DNA from: Nephrocerus scutellatus
Lineage: Eukaryota; Arthropoda; Insecta; Diptera; Pipunculidae
DNA length: 64,000 nt
NCBI GenBank assembly: GCA_947095585.1
Contig: OX352765.1
Span: forward strand, 27,992,254 to 28,056,253
Direction: 5' to 3'
The notes beneath the pieces are model-generated. The model was not told the origin of the DNA. It was given only the letters and a program-made list of their open reading frames with translations, and searched no databases. The position numbers were made by a program, and so were the translations under genes. Of the stretch, positions 21,045-31,130 are shown one piece after another. Positions within the stretch are counted from its first letter, which is position 1. Each line of letters starts with the position of its first letter.

Positions 21045-22545
21045 CAGATATAATGTTTAATAATGAGTAGAACCACCTTTTTTTAAGATAACCTCAAAAA
21101 TTTGATCTTTAATGGAGTTGTACAATTATTCGCCTGCTATCTCATTCCTCGTACACTTTTCGTACGAGCGAGCCTCAGACATATTCTATATTAAGGTCTG
21201 GCGAATATGGTGGCCATGGTAAAAGTTCAACATTTTCACTGGCAACGATTAAACAAAGCGTGCGGTGTGTATAAGAGCGCTTTTGCGTTGAAATACCCAT
21301 GAAAGTGATTCAAAGAGGTCGTGGATTTTCGGAAAATCTGATCTTACATCGCTTTGTAGCTATTTCCTGTCATTTTTGAGCTTTGTATCACTAAGTCGAT
21401 GGAGCCATAATAAGATATTGCTGCCCAAACCATTATCTGCTATGATGGCGGTTCCAAAAGAGCTACTCTTTGCCAAGATCTCCATGTCCATGTAAATTTA
21501 ACTTTTTTCCTTCAGAAAATACTATTTTTTTTTCCAATTATTCGAACTTTCTCCTTGTTGCACATCCCAGATCATGTGGTCTTTCGTTAATTGTAAGCGT
21601 CGAATCTTTCGCGAAGCATTAAGTGCCGGTTTTTTTCGTATGCTTCAATAATAAGCTTAAGCTTGACACTACGAATCACACGATGAACAGTAGACTAACT
21701 TGCAGTAACACCAGCTGCTTTCCTGGTTTTAGCTGTCGAAACAGCTGAATCGGAGGCTAATCTGATAATTTTTTTGTTTTTCCGTTGATGTAAGGGTCGT
21801 GGAATTCTTTCGCGCCTAGAAAAGCCATTCGAATGGAAAATATCTATTTTTGCCTTCTCTGACAATGTAAAACAATTTTTTATATACATTCTTTTAAAAA
21901 TAAGGCAAGACCTTGCTTTTTTAAAAAATGTACCTTTTCATACAAATAAAAATGAACCACTTCACAAACAACGATTGTACTTTTTCCAACGCCAAGTTGA
22001 ACAGGACGCAGGCCACTCCATCCCATTGTCGGAGCCCGTTATAAATGTTGAGTAGTCTTGGTAGTGATCTAGATATGTTTACTTGGCTTAAAACATTGGT
22101 CATGATCAACCTACATAGTCATGTCAGTTTATTGGGAATGCCGAATTCTCTCATGGCTTTATAAAGTTCTACTCTGGAATCATAGGCGGCCTTAAAGTCT
22201 ACAAAAATATGGTGTAGTGAGTTTTGAAACTCTGCGCATTTTTCAATCACCAGCCAAAGGGTGCAAATCTGATCAGTTGTTGATTTTCCTGGGATGAAGC
22301 CACACTGGTATGGACCAATGATCACCTTTAGTGGCATCCTTGAAGCAATTCTTGTGAACCAGTTTGAATGCATGCCATTTTGACACATTCAGTTAAAATT
22401 TTCACAAAACTACCGTTAACTTGTTCTCTTAAAATTTTTGAATTCACCATTGCATTCAACATGAACCAACCACCGTTTCCTTCACCATTTTTGTTTTTTC
22501 TCTCACTTCTCAAAATTGCCTGCTTCTAATCTAGTTTACCACAGT
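21045..22545 (-). pseudogene. Tc1/Tc3-like transposon copy 2, split by an RTE fragment
   Basis: Minus-strand frames give LSEKAKIDIFHSNGFSRRE (paired-like N-terminal domain), KIIRLASDSAVSTAKTRKAA and GVTAS, then MVWAAISYYGSIDL and FPKIHDLFESLSWVFQ. The arms match copy 1: GTAGAACCACCTTTTTTTAA at 21067 and CACCATTGCATTCAACATGA near 22445. This copy keeps about 150 bp of N-terminal coding sequence that copy 1 has lost. The block at 21905-22400 is RTE sequence that separates the N-terminal coding part from the outer arm. Confidence 0.82.
21905..22400 (-). pseudogene. RTE-type fragment (RT palm), nested in Tc1-like copy 2
   Basis: Minus-strand frames give YQCGFIPGKSTTDQICTLW, VIEKCAEFQNSLHHIFVDF, FKAAYDSRVELYKAMREFG, and then NGLRQ and LFNLALEKVQS. 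These match the RT region of the RTE copies at 4905-6670 and 45110-47390. Both ends are truncated, so only about 500 bp is left. Confidence 0.85.
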
Positions 22546-22682
22546 GTACATGGATACCAATGCTCTTTTAAACGTAAAATGACCTTGTTGCTGCTCTTTC
22601 GGCACGCTCATTGCCTCTTATACCGGCATGGCCTGGAACCGACATGATTTTAAGGTTGTTGGGGTTTTTGACACATAAAGGG
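22546..22682 (-). pseudogene. LINE RNase H fragment
   Basis: The minus strand encodes VKNPNNLKIMSVPGHAG, then IRGNERAERAATRS, the VPGHxGIxGNExAD block of non-LTR RNase H domains (here the D of the AD pair is E). About 35 codons remain. Confidence 0.7.
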
Positions 22683-22870
22683 TGGGCAATTTAAAAGATT
22701 CTTTTTAAAAACGCTATAAAATGACTTTACATTAATATTTTTTATTGTGAAGTTTGGAGTCTCCGATTTAAGAATGAAAAACAATTTCGTTCATGTGGCT
22801 GCCTATGTTGGCCGTACCGAAAAATTTGCGTATTTCACTTGTAGTTGCTAGTTTTAGAACAGAAATAAGA
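22683..22870 (+). mobile_element. Terminal fragment of the mariner-superfamily DDE transposon
   Basis: GGGTGGGCAATTTAAAAGAT and TTTTTAAAAACGCTATAA, followed by TTACATTAATATTTTTTAT, match the reverse complement of the right end of the DDE element at about 38430-38510. It is either an isolated terminus or one end of a heavily deleted copy. Confidence 0.6.
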
Positions 22871-23899
22871 GGCTGGCTAAGAAAAGACAAGAACCATGAG
22901 GCGGTCGATTTTTATACGTTTCAGTATTCGTTCTTTTGTAGATAAATTAAAAAGTTTCGTAAATTTTTCAAGAGAAATTAGCAAAGATGCATCAGAGAGG
23001 AATATTTAGTTAGTTTTAATTTTATTAATTTTAATGACAAGAATCAATCGTAGATATTATATGAGTATTATTCCATTTTAATTACGATGGGAAGATTTGT
23101 TGTCCAAAAATTAAACTAAAATTCACTACTGGTGAAATCTAGTACATTTTTTTAAAAGTACGAATATTTTACTACCTTCACTAAATGTGTACTGCAGTTG
23201 CTGACTGAACAAATTGCTTGTTGAGCGGGCATACGATAAAAGTTTCAACTATTGTTTGAGTAAAGCTCACTTTTCTCTGCAAATTGAGAGAATATACACT
23301 CTCTTTTGTTGTTGTTTTCTTACTTGCATATTGTTGTGTATTTATTGATATGTAGTTACATTATGCTTTATCTAGATACATATATGTATATATCATCACT
23401 ACTAAGTACATATTTGAAAATTGAGCTACTGAACAGGGTTAAGAGTAAATACAACCCCATATCCATATATGTCAAGAAGAGTACCTTACCTAACCACAAT
23501 AAGTGAGTGGTGCCGCCTGCAGTGAGCTAGCTGTTAAGGAAGATGCGGTGAGGGGGTTTGTCATATAGGTTATAAGCCACTAACAGATAAATGTCAAAAA
23601 TCTTAGCAACGTTTTCAAACAAGAAGCTTCTTAGGTTTGACATATGATTGTCAAAATATTTGTTTGTTTGTTTGTTTGTTTGTTTCTTGTTGTGGTACTT
23701 CGTCCATCAGTCAAAGGCGGTTTTTGACTTTTCGCCAAATTCATATCTATTTCTCGCTATTCTCTTCTCTTTCTCATGGTAATGCTCTTTTCACAATATC
23801 AAAGAGGGGGTTGGTTAGCGTTTATTTTTCTGATGCAAAATTTGAGATTTCTGTTAATGTTTGTTGGAGTGGTCGGTGGGTGGTGGCGACTGGCGGGTG
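22871..23899. other. Non-coding with a (TTTG)n run
   Basis: AT-rich. A short tetranucleotide run TTTGTTTGTTTGTTTG lies at about 23660-23683. No gene or transposon recognised. Confidence 0.45.
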
Positions 23900-24520
23900 G
23901 TTCTGTTAGTTGACTGGTAGGGGTGAGTATTTTTGCAATGGTTTTCAATGTATATCAAGAAAAACGCTATGCTCGTCGTGTTCGTCGCTGAGTAGAGAAC
24001 TTTTTCCGAAAAGTTTTTGTTTTTTTTGTATTTGCTGTTGTTGTTGTTGGTCATTTTTTTATTCGCCTCTAGTAATCGTGATAGAAAAGAATCGCACTCT
24101 CGTCGGTCAGTTGATGAATTTTCTATGGTGTTGTGCGCGATTTTGTTGTGTGTTGTTTTTTCTTTGTCGTTATCGTCGTCGTCGTGGTCGCGTGACACTA
24201 CACATTAGCATAAGTTAATGCTTTTCTTTATCAGCACCGCACGCCGTATAGTTGTGCCGATTTCGTCGTAGCGTCCATTGTCCATTGTTGTCGCAGTCGT
24301 TGTTCTTTCTCGGTAGTCGTTATAGATATCGTAGTTTTGAGTTCGTCGCGGCAAAGTTTTTTTTCTTAGTTTGTCGGTAATTTTACAAGCAATCAAGTGT
24401 GGCGCTAAAGTATACATTTTTTTCCAACGGCATTAAATTTCCAATAAAAAGTACAAATTTTCAAAGAATTAAATTACAAAAACGTTAAAGTCAAAGTGGG
24501 TACATTTCGTGGAAAAAATC
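23900..24520 (+). promoter_or_regulatory. Possible promoter/5' UTR region A
   Basis: The texture changes to GT/CG-rich trinucleotide-like runs on the + strand (TGTTGTTGTTGTTGG near 24034; CGTTATCGTCGTCGTCGTGG near 24168), as in the long 5' leaders of fly genes. No transposon similarity is seen. A reverse-strand open frame of 114 codons here is Asp/Asn/Thr-rich low complexity and not convincing. No TATA box or initiator could be assigned with confidence. Confidence 0.3.
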
Positions 24521-25594
24521 ATGACAGGCCGAAAGCTCAATCATTAGGTTGCCTTTTGTGCACTTTTCACCTGCTGTGGTACATTTTATTCCGTTGCCTG
24601 GTTTAATCCCTGAGTTTGCCTAACCCCATTACCAATGTGAGCACATCCCTTAAGCAATCCATGTGAATATTTCTGAAGTTTCCTTTGTTGTGGCTAGGCG
24701 GGTCGTGAGCGGTGCCGTGACGGTTAGATGTCAACTACTACATTGTAAAAGCACAGCAGCCGCCATGCCGCAAATTTTAATCCGCTCACGAATCTAGTAC
24801 AATTTTTCCGGAATATGCCAAAGTCCTTTTGTTTGCTGTGCTCTCCTCTAGCTATCTATATCGGAACATTGTGGAATATTATTGTAAAAAATTTAAAAAA
24901 TAAAAAATAAAAAAATATTTCAACTTAAATTGCGAAATGAGAAATCCATCCGAATATTTTTATTATATGCGTGCTCGTTCGATTAAAAATTCAACTCTCC
25001 CATCCATTTAATCCCACACCCTCTTCGGTGGATTCGTTTATGACTTATGTGAGGTTAGATATTTTTGTATACATATATCTAAGACTATGCACTGTCGTGT
25101 CTGAGGTCGTGAACCCTTGGAATCGACATTGCGATGCTCATGATGCTCGTCGCAACAGCCAGCCGTCGTCATCGAGCGAGCTTGTGCGATATAACAGTGG
25201 AATTACAGTGTTTCTTTTTTGGTTATTATTTAATCCTTAATCCTTATTCGCGTGAAAAAGTGTAATACTATAGTGTTTTGCCGTTCTTTTGTTTTTTTTT
25301 TTGTTAGTTTGTCTACAGCATCCTGTTAACGGGTTAACGGAAAAAATAACGATGTTATCCATTTTGGTGGCTGGTGCAATCACAGTGAAAACGGAGTTTT
25401 TGTGATAGCAATATTTAAGCAGCGCCTGTGTGTGTGATAATTTAGTGTAATCGGAAGCTTTAGAAATAAATAATTCATCAAAAGTTTTTTCACAAAAAGT
25501 AAAATGCGATTAGTGTGTGAAATACTAAGCACCCGTTTTAGAGGATTACATTCGTGTTTTCATTAAGGATAATACCGGATTATCAGCCGGCAAT
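24521..25594 (+). promoter_or_regulatory. Possible long 5' UTR (region B)
   Basis: Between about 25100 and 25594 the + strand has the look of a fly 5' leader: GTCGTCATCGAGCGAGC, repeated GTGAAAAAGTGT/CAGTGAAAACGG-type segments, short upstream ATGs closed by stops, and no transposon similarity. It leads directly to the short open frame at 25595. Transcript evidence would be needed. Confidence 0.35.
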
Positions 25595-25623
25595 ATGGAA
25601 GTGGATTTAGATTTGAGTTGCAA
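25595..25623 (+). CDS. Candidate first coding exon (about nine codons)
   Basis: CGGCAATATGG gives an acceptable start context. The frame reads MEVDLDLSC and then meets TGA (AAGTGA) unless spliced. GTGACG directly after TGCAA is a moderate 5' splice site, leaving phase 2. That phase would not enter the acceptor that pairs with the Phactr exon ending at 11011 (phase 1). If real, it is either a differently spliced Phactr start or a nested gene. I do not recognise the peptide. Confidence 0.25.
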
Positions 25624-26049
25624 GTGACGTTCAAAAAACAGATACCTAATGGTGATGCATCTAAATGCATTTTGCAAAAAATTTAAATTAGTTTCTCGCC
25701 TGCTATATTATTCACTAAAGTAACAATTGGATAAAAATTAATTTTTTTTCAGTATTACACCTCTTGAATTGAGTTGCTTCTATTTTTTTTCAGTTTAACT
25801 CAAATTTTGTCATATAATAAAAAAAATCAAGTGTCTATGAATGTAAAATAGGACAAATATTTGTCTGTCTGTTTACAATCTAAACGAACCAGAAAAAAAT
25901 TGAGCCAAATAATAATAATACAATGTCCCAAAGGTAGTGAAAAGAGTAAAAAATACAGCCTGTAGTCAATATTTATAATGACATTCCTATTGTCAGTTCT
26001 AAGGAACAAAGCATATCTGTTTGCTGCGCATTTTGCAGCTAGCTCCATG
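25624..26049. other. Non-coding, no recognised feature
   Basis: AT-rich sequence between the candidate exon and the LINE. Nothing recognised. Confidence 0.4.
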
Positions 26050-27584
26050 CTGCCGCCTGCTCATCCAAATATTGAAGACTCTATGGGACAGATCTACATT
26101 CGTGCTCGTGTAGTTACTAGAGCTTTCAACAATTTCAACACCCATAAATCCGCTGGACTAGATAGATGGTCTCTCCCTATTAGTTCTGAAGAAGTGTTCT
26201 TCCAAGCTGGTATTACCATTTCGTAAGCTTTTCTATCAATCCTATTCGTTCGGAATATTCCCGAAGTTGAAAAACAGCCTTTTACCAGCCTATACCCAAA
26301 AAAATGCGGCAAATCCATTCTTTCCTAGGTCATGCAAACGCTGATCAATTATAAGCTCATAAAATATCTTGAAGCTAAATCAGCATTATTGATTTCATGG
26401 GCAACGTTCTACTGCTGATTTGATAGTATATCTCACCGAACAGTGGAACCGGCCTTTGCATCAATTTGATGAAAGCAAAGCTGTTGCACTCGATATTTCC
26501 AATGCTTTTGACTGAGATCGGAATCAAGCTCTTATGTCCAAAATGCGTGCTTATGAAGTTGATGATAAACTGCTTTATTGGATTATAATCTATCTTCTGG
26601 ACCGCTCAATTTAAGTTGTCTTGGACGGTTTCAGGTCTGATTTATATCAAATAATTACTGGCGTTCCACAGGGCTCTGTTTTTTCCCCGACACTCTTTCT
26701 CATTTTTACGAACGATCTCTTGTCCATTACTTCTAATCTATTTCATTATTTCGCTGACGACATTGCACTCAGCTTCTCATTTAATTTTGAGGAACTTCTC
26801 CTTCTTGTATGGAACTCAAACAACTGCGTATGTTAACACGCTAAATTCTGACCTGGACAGCATAATAAACTGAGGAGAAAACAGTCGAGTAGAATTTAAC
26901 GCTTCCCAAAGCCAATGCTATCTCCTGTTGTCTAAGCGAATCTTAAATCCAATAACACTTGGCACTTGCATCGAGGAAACAGTAAAACAATGAAAAGCAA
27001 TACTCGGTATGTGCGTTAAGGAAAAGATTCGTTGGAATATGACCACATATTTACCGTCGCCAAAAATGCTGCAAAATGTTTAGGTTTTCTAACCCGTGCA
27101 AAAAATATTTCACTCCCTCTGGCTACTATCTACAAGGCTTTTATTTGCCCTATACTTGAGTATAATTGTCATATCTGGTCTGGTGCATCAGCTAGATGGA
27201 ATACAAAATCATACGATAAATCTTATTGGTGATGTAAACACAACAAAATCAATAGATTCGCTTAAACAGCGCAGGATTATTTCCAGCTTTAACTGTTTTA
27301 TCGCTTCTTACACCAAGAGAAATAGCCAGTTGCATGCCACCTCTCCTTGTATTCAACCGCAATACTAGGGGTGCTTTAAGTGCTCATCCGTTGACCCTCA
27401 AGCCCATCTTTGGACATACAGTGTAGGTTAGAGATTCGTTTTTCAGTCGTACAACATGTATGTGGAATGGTTTGCCAAGCTCTGTTTTTCCACATCGCTA
27501 CGATTCACAAGTATTCAAAACACATGCTCATAGACATCTCCTTGTTTCTCCTCGTTGTCCTTAACGTCCACGCTATGCCACGCC

Positions 27585-27585
<1 letters not shown>
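26050..27585 (+). pseudogene. Jockey-type LINE, RT to 3' end, ending at (ATA)n
   Basis: The best-preserved member of its family here. Frames read in order: FNNFNTHKSAGLDRWS (linker before RT), the LINYKLIKYLEAKSA region, ALDISNAFD (first catalytic Asp block, near 26490), TGVPQGSVFSPTLFLIFTND, FHYFADDIALSF (FADD near 26755), RVEFNASQSQCYLLS, LGMCVKEKIRW, FLTRAKNISLPLATIYKAF, PILEYNCHIWSGAS, and the C-terminus RDSFFSRTTCMWNGLP, then SQVFKTHAHRHL. It stops at CGCC|TATAATAAT, so its 3' tail is the trinucleotide array. Several stops and shifts. Relatives: 12330-12640 (+), 30606-31130 (-), 49490-49960 (-), 58120-58460 (-), 61080-63390 (-). Confidence 0.88.
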
Positions 27586-27675
<90 letters not shown>

Positions 27676-27677
27676 TT
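27586..27677. repeat. (ATA)30 microsatellite shared by a LINE tail and a SINE tail
   Basis: About thirty uninterrupted ATA units. On the left it is the 3' tail of the + strand LINE, on the right the 3' tail of the - strand SINE. Open frames of poly-Asn, poly-Ile and poly-Leu here are artefacts. Confidence 0.95.
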
Positions 27678-27957
27678 CGGCGCGACAGACCGTTGCGGTC
27701 TAAGGCCGAGCTTCTCGCGACCATTTGTGTTGTGCATGTATATTTTTGGACACAAATGGAATGCACCTACAATTTAAGTCCGGATCCGAACGACGAATTT
27801 AGAAGCTTTCCGTGACAAGTTATTACTCTCGGAACGTTTGTCAGACATTCGCGAGAGGTGGGAAACCGTGAAAAATACTATTGGTGTTACTGGGATTCGA
27901 ACCACGAACCTCCTGCTCAGTAGCCATGCGCATTTACACTGAGCCACGGCGCCCACA
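27678..27957 (-). repeat. Complete tRNA-derived SINE
   Basis: Read on the minus strand it starts with a tRNA-like head, about 27957 to 27888. It has an A-box-like TGGCTCAGTGTAAATGCG (27946-27929) and a perfect B-box GGTTCGAATCC (27903-27893), as needed for RNA polymerase III. A unique body follows: CTCGCGAATGTCTGACAAAC, CCGAGAGTAATAACTTGTCA, GTCCAAAAATATACATGCAC, GGTCGCGAGAAGC and GTCTGTCGCGCCGAAT, then the (TTA)n tail. The head would not fold as a functional tRNA with confidence and lacks an obvious anticodon identity. Other copies: 2335-2530, 32608-32880, 50643-50868, 59213-59360. Confidence 0.85.
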
Positions 27958-29238
27958 TATAGCCACACATATAGCTGAGCATTATTAGGATGCGAAGCCC
28001 TGTACGCGTGCGCAACTACTTAAAAACATCATATTCAACACTGGACTTTGGCAGTCTTTTGCCAACTCAAAAAAACAGGCCTGATATAACAGCCCCAAGC
28101 AAAACCTGCCATAATGGCACGAAGATTTCTCTGAAAGTACCTACATCATGGGTTGTCTTGCAAAAATTTTTTATCTGGGCGCCGAGTTGTTGTGGCCATA
28201 AACCGAGCTGCGATGTCTGTGCGTAAAAATATCTGTCAAAATGGTCACAAGTATATTTTAAAAGGAAATAAAGCATCTTACTGCAAAGCTTAAGCAGCGA
28301 TCGTATCTTTCTTTTTCGACTTCCCATATAATGCGTATCTGTGCAAAATTCAATAAATTTTTTAATGCAATGAAATTTCCGCTTTCCAAATGAATTACAA
28401 TTGCAATTGAACTCGTTTCTTACAAATCTATTTACAGTCACGGGATGATCTTGAATTGAAAGTTCCCATTAGCGAGGCGAACAGTGTGCGCACATTTTGA
28501 GTGAACCAACACTGCAGTTCATTTGGACTGGGATCATTCAAACTGTTTTTATGTTCGTCCAGAGTCGCATTTTCATTTTTAATTGAGATATAAATCAGTT
28601 TTTATGAGCCTTGTGGCAACGGCAGCGCACGATTTTCATAAATCACATGAAACTCCGGGTTATTCTGAATCAAATCAAATCGAAATCAGCATATTGCTCA
28701 CATTTACTTTTAGCTTTTGTCTCAAACGGTTTTTTTCAGTATGGTTTTGTTTATCTTATCCGTCTCTCTTGCAATGTGTTATCGCAGGGCATTGAAACTG
28801 CAACGGTCGCGATTCCACCATTAATGTCTCCATTAATAATGCACCAGATTCAGTTGATGTGGAATCACCTTTTAATTTTAATGATTGCTAGCTGACGTAT
28901 TTTCCTTTTTTTTGTGTCAAAGACGAATAGTAAGTTGCACTGGTAGTTTGTTGTATATTATATTATCACATTATATTATCGTCAAAAAAAAAACGAAATT
29001 TTCTCTGAAATACATAGTCAGTCTTTGATGCCATCAAGACACAAAAATATTAAAGATTTTTAGTATGATTCCAATAATTGGTGAAATAGAAGCTGTGTTT
29101 TCTAGCGGACAAACTGTTCTAGAACACCAACATGTTTTTTTTTAATTTCTTAAACCCATATTAAAGTCGGTTTTTTGTTGTCATTTCCCCCTTCTAGTCA
29201 ATGAACAGTCGACGTCAGTATTTCTGTTTATGGTCTTA
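27958..29238. other. Non-coding, no recognised feature
   Basis: A 124-codon minus-strand open frame (28067-28441) is not recognised; it is Phe/Lys/Cys-rich, with no domain or splice context, and is probably chance. The rest is AT-rich. The stretch may contain unidentified repeat. Confidence 0.35.
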
Positions 29239-29611
29239 CTAGTTGTTAACCCCGGCGTACCCGGGAAACACCGACCCCCACCCCCAAGAAACCGTTTAGA
29301 CCCACCAAAAGTTAAAATAACAGGTGTTGTCTGGCTGCACCTCACACCCTACTGACCCAACCAAACTGACCGCTCCCCAACTGAAACCACCGCACACCAT
29401 TGAGCCCCACCCCAACCTACCCGCCACTGGCCCAAATTTTTTCAGTTTTCCCGAATTTTCCAATTTTCTAGGTTACTATAAACTATATTGCAAACAATTA
29501 CGAACATTTAAAAAAATGAGCCAAATCGGTTCAGTTGTTTAGCCGTGAAAATGTTACAGACAGACAGACAGACAGACAGAGTTACTTTCACATTTATAAT
29601 ATTAGTATAGA
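29239..29611 (-). mobile_element. Non-autonomous Helitron-like element with both ends
   Basis: On the minus strand it reads A|TCTATACTAATATTATAAAT (5' TC end, near 29611), then GTGAAAGTAACTCTGTCTGT with a (CTGT)n run, the AACCGATTTGGCTCAT block, and a 3' end CCCGGGTACGCCGGGGTTAA then CAACTAG|T at 29239. The hairpin CCCGG/CCGGG lies about 10 nt before the terminal CTAG, and the host flanks are A and T. These are the structural marks of Helitrons. There is no coding capacity. A second copy lies at 8930-9290. Confidence 0.78.
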
Positions 29612-30334
29612 TAATATTGTAAAGACCAATTCCATGTTAGTAAATTTAGTTGGCGTTAAAGTTTTTCGTAAAGACCATTAACCTTCAATAAACTCACTCA
29701 ATATACATAAAACCTATACATACACAGAATAATTTCGACTTACAGGATGGAAGAGCTGCCTCATAAAAGCAACAATCAGGAACTTGTAGTCCTAATAAAT
29801 GTTTCTTAACTTCTTAAAGTGATCCAAAGTTTTGCTTAGTACCTACTCATAAGTTCTGTTGTTGTATAGTCTCCAAAAAGACTACATACTCTTACAAAAT
29901 AATGTCATACACATTTCTGAGCTATAAAATTGGAAATGATGTGCTACACAAAGCTTACTAATGGTAAATAAACGGGCTAAGTGAGAGAGTCGCCAGAGTT
30001 GAAGGAACCCAATTTATTCCCATGGTATCCATTTAGCATACTGGTTTTTTATCATCTCATTAAAAACCTAGGTTTTGAATATGAATAGTAATTGGGTTTT
30101 CTTTGTTTTTATATAACACAAGGAGTTCTGGTTAAAGTACCGTAAATTCCAATAATTATGAAACACAAATACCCTCTGTACATATCCGTGCCAGCACAAT
30201 TAAATTTCACTGAACTTTTTCGAATAAATTGGGCGTTAGCGTTTAGCGTTCGATGTTAGTTCTGTGGTCGTATTATTTCTTAGGATTTTCGGCATAGATA
30301 TTGTACTTGACATAGTTTCAATGGAAAAATATAT
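29612..30334. other. Non-coding, no recognised feature
   Basis: AT-rich sequence with short open frames. Nothing recognised. Confidence 0.4.
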
Positions 30335-30605
30335 ACCTCCCAGAAGAACCCAAAAAGACCCTCAAAGAAATCCCAAAAGAACTCCAAATGACTTTCCAGA
30401 GACCACCAAAAGACCCCTTAAGTACCCTTAAAAGGCTCCCAAAAGACCACCAAAAAACTCCAAAAAAGGTCCCCCAATCAACCTCCCCAAAACACCCACA
30501 AAAGACAAAAAAAATCCCAAAATACCCCAATAAGACCTCCAAAAGGTCCTCTAAAAGAATTCCAAGCGACTCCCAAAAGACCATCGAAAGACGCCCAAAG
30601 TACAA
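30335..30605 (+). repeat. AAAAGACCC-type minisatellite block
   Basis: About twenty imperfect units such as CCAAAAAGACCCTCAAAGAA, CCAAAAGACCACCAAAAAAC and CCCAAAAGACCATCGAAAGA. Same minisatellite as at 17770-18010 and 12050-12150, without the Helitron-like 3' end. Open frames on both strands (73 and 95 codons) are repeat translations. Confidence 0.8.
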
Positions 30606-31130
30606 CTAAGATGTTAAAATGGGCGTTTGGAAATTAGGGAGAGGAAAAGATGAGATGTCTATGCATACGTGTCTTAAACGACTGCAGATCATACGAAAGC
30701 AGAAACACAGAATCAGGCAATTCGTTCCACATAACTATCGTGCGGCTAAAGAAGGAATCTCTGAATTAGTTAGTACGTCCGAAAATAGGCTTAATGGTGG
30801 ACCCGTGAGCTCGAGTATTACGGATGGGTTGGAGAATGGGCGGGATGCATCTGGATATTTCTTTTGAACACCGCTTGTGGAAAAAGCGATAAAACAGTGC
30901 CAGGCAGGAAAAATTCCTACGATGTTTAAGCGTTTCGATTGTTTTCGCGGTATGTACCTGTCCTCAAGTTTTAACGCGCGGTTCTGAACTCTGTCTAGTA
31001 GATGCAATGTGGTCTTGGGGGCACCTGCCCAGACAATACAGTTGTATTCAAGTTTAGGGCGAATATACGCCTGTACAATACATATTGATAGAATTCGATC
31101 GTAAATAGTAATAAAATCATTAAACAAAGT
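30606..31130 (-). pseudogene. Jockey-type LINE, 3' fragment
   Basis: The minus-strand frame (130 codons from 31127) reads IVQAYIRPKLEYNCIVWAGA, LLDRVQNRALKLEDRYI, LNIVGIFPAWHCFIAF, then NSEIPSLAAR (RDSFFSRT region after a shift). It matches the thumb and C-terminus of the family at 26.0-27.6 and 61.1-63.4 kb. 5' truncated. It abuts the minisatellite block. Confidence 0.85.

Noticed and set aside
23854..24417. Minus-strand frames rich in Asp/Asn/Thr
   Set aside because: Low-complexity complement of GTT/GTC runs; the + strand looks like a 5' leader instead.
27555..27815. Open frames of poly-Asn, poly-Ile and poly-Leu
   Set aside because: Translations of the (ATA)30 microsatellite in different frames.
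27885..27957. Functional tRNA gene on the minus strand
   Set aside because: A/B boxes are present but the sequence is the head of a SINE with body and TTA tail, and diverged copies exist elsewhere. No reliable cloverleaf.
30318..30609. Overlapping 95- and 73-codon frames
   Set aside because: Same minisatellite translated on both strands.
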